Below are positions 63,341-64,000 of a DNA stretch of 64,000 bases, in pieces. Source of the DNA: Bathymodiolus brooksi (taxonomy: Eukaryota; Mollusca; Bivalvia; Mytilida; Modiolidae); NCBI GenBank assembly GCA_963680875.1, contig OY804580.1, positions 100,312,395 to 100,376,394 on the forward strand, written 5' to 3'. Made by a program: the position numbers and the translations under genes. Position 1 is the first letter of the stretch, and every line of letters starts with the position of its first letter. The notes beneath the pieces are model-generated. The model ran no database searches, was not told the origin of the DNA, and saw only the letters and a list, made by a program, of their open reading frames with translations.

Positions 63341-64000
63341 AATAACAACTCTCCCACCTCACATCAAACCTCAAAACACCAGAAGACCAAAACAGAAGCT
63401 GATGGAAACTAGGTTACTAGGACATGGCACAAGACACGTCAGCCACAACAAGAATAACAACTCTCCCACCTCACATCAAACCTCAAAACACCAGAAGACC
63501 AAAACAGAAGCTGATGGAAACTAGGTTACTAGGACAAGGCACAAGACACATCAGCCACAACAAGAATAACAACTCTCCCACCTCACATCAAACCTCAAAA
63601 CACCAGAAGACCAAAACAGAAGCTGATGGAAACTAGGTTACTAGGACAAGGCACAAGACACCTCAGCCACAACAAGAATAACAACTCTCCCACCTCACAT
63701 CACCAGAAGACCAAAAAACAGAAGCTGATGGAAACTAGGTTACTAGGACAAGGAACAAGACACATCAGTCACAAGTATAACAACTCTCCCACCTCACATC
63801 AAACCTCAAAACACCAGGAGAAGACTAAAACTGATGGAAACTAGGTTACTAGGACAAGGCACAAGACACATCAGCCACAACAAGAATAACAACTCTCTCA
63901 CCTCACCAAAACAGAAGCTGATGGAAACTAGGTTACTAGGACATGGCACAAGACACATCAGTCACAACAAGAATAACAACTCTCCCACCTCACATCAAAC
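63341..64000 (+). repeat. 112-bp tandem repeat (satellite C), truncated by the window edge
   Basis: Units start AATAACAACTCTCCCACCTC at 63341, 63453, 63565, 63677, about 63777, 63885 and 63972. The first four are exactly 112 bp apart; later ones are shortened by internal deletions of 12 bp or more. Each has AGAAGCTGATGGAAACTAGG and TTACTAGGACAAGGCACAAG. The array begins immediately after satellite B without unique sequence between them and continues beyond base 64000. The frames over it are not credible genes. Confidence 0.95.

Larger units (their letters stand above)
47796..63344 (+). repeat. 43-bp satellite array (satellite B), about 360 copies
   Basis: The 43-bp monomer reads, in pieces, CACAGAGAAACTGACAAC, ATAGGGTACACAAG and AAGAAGAAAAA. 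Common two-state positions are CAGAG or CAAAG, GACAAC or GGCAAC, and GGGTAC, GGGCAC or GGATAC. The + strand is about 56% A and 77% purine, with three T per monomer. No stop trinucleotide is present on the minus strand, so all three minus frames stay open for up to 2374 codons, encoding Cys/Phe/Leu/Ser-rich repeats of 43 residues. I regard these frames as artefacts. The left boundary is a truncated monomer at 47796-47820. The right boundary fuses to the 112-bp repeat. Confidence 0.98.

Noticed and set aside
47685..63374. Very long minus-strand frames (up to 2374 codons) of Cys/Phe/Leu-rich repeats
   Set aside because: They overlap in all three frames and follow from a 43-bp monomer without stop trinucleotides on that strand.
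63424..63844. Frames over the 112-bp repeat
   Set aside because: They are periodic translations of the tandem repeat, with no gene features.

Overview
The window is animal nuclear DNA, most likely from a marine bivalve close to Mytilus. Three things point there. There is an intron-poor Toll-like receptor gene (minus strand, 34390-36504). Dispersed repeats of a kind I associate with mussel genomes occur many times. tRNA-derived SINE-like and foldback elements are interspersed at low gene density. The genus is an inference from memory of repeat families, not from a search.

More than two thirds of the window is tandem repeat. From base 1 (already inside the array) to about 24611 there is one satellite with a 40-bp monomer, about 615 copies, arranged in higher-order units of about 3.4-3.8 kb (86-96 monomers). 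From 24612 to 26634 it becomes a 27-bp form lacking a 13-bp module. A second, purely 27-bp array of the same family lies at 33341-34078, and a single inverted relic monomer lies at 29901-29942. From 47796 to 63344 an unrelated purine-rich 43-bp satellite runs for about 15.5 kb with its own nested duplications. It joins without a gap to a 112-bp tandem repeat (63341-64000) that continues off the window. The very long open frames over these arrays are by-products of stop-free monomers and are not called as genes.

Between the arrays (26.6-47.8 kb) lies a unique, AT-rich, repeat-littered region. It holds two minisatellites that look like internal amplifications of dispersed repeats (55 bp x10 and 70 bp x9). 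It also holds an 850-bp tandem duplication in which only one copy carries a SINE, a small TIR element, a near-perfect 140-bp palindrome, and a 763-bp foldback transposon with an exact 8-bp target duplication.

The only confident protein-coding gene is the Toll-like receptor: signal peptide, leucine-rich repeats with one N-terminal and one C-terminal cysteine cap, one membrane helix, and a TIR domain. A clean splice acceptor just upstream of its ATG suggests an upstream 5' UTR exon, and an interferon-response-like GAAA repeat lies about 150 bp upstream. A second, weaker gene call is the terminal exon of an unidentified multi-exon gene on the minus strand at 46119-46580. Three small related open fragments at 39.6-41.3 kb look like remnants of one repeated coding family.

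There is no operon, CRISPR array or prokaryotic gene set here. The unusual biology is the multi-level organisation of the satellites, their modular monomers, and a single innate immune receptor gene lying between satellite arrays.
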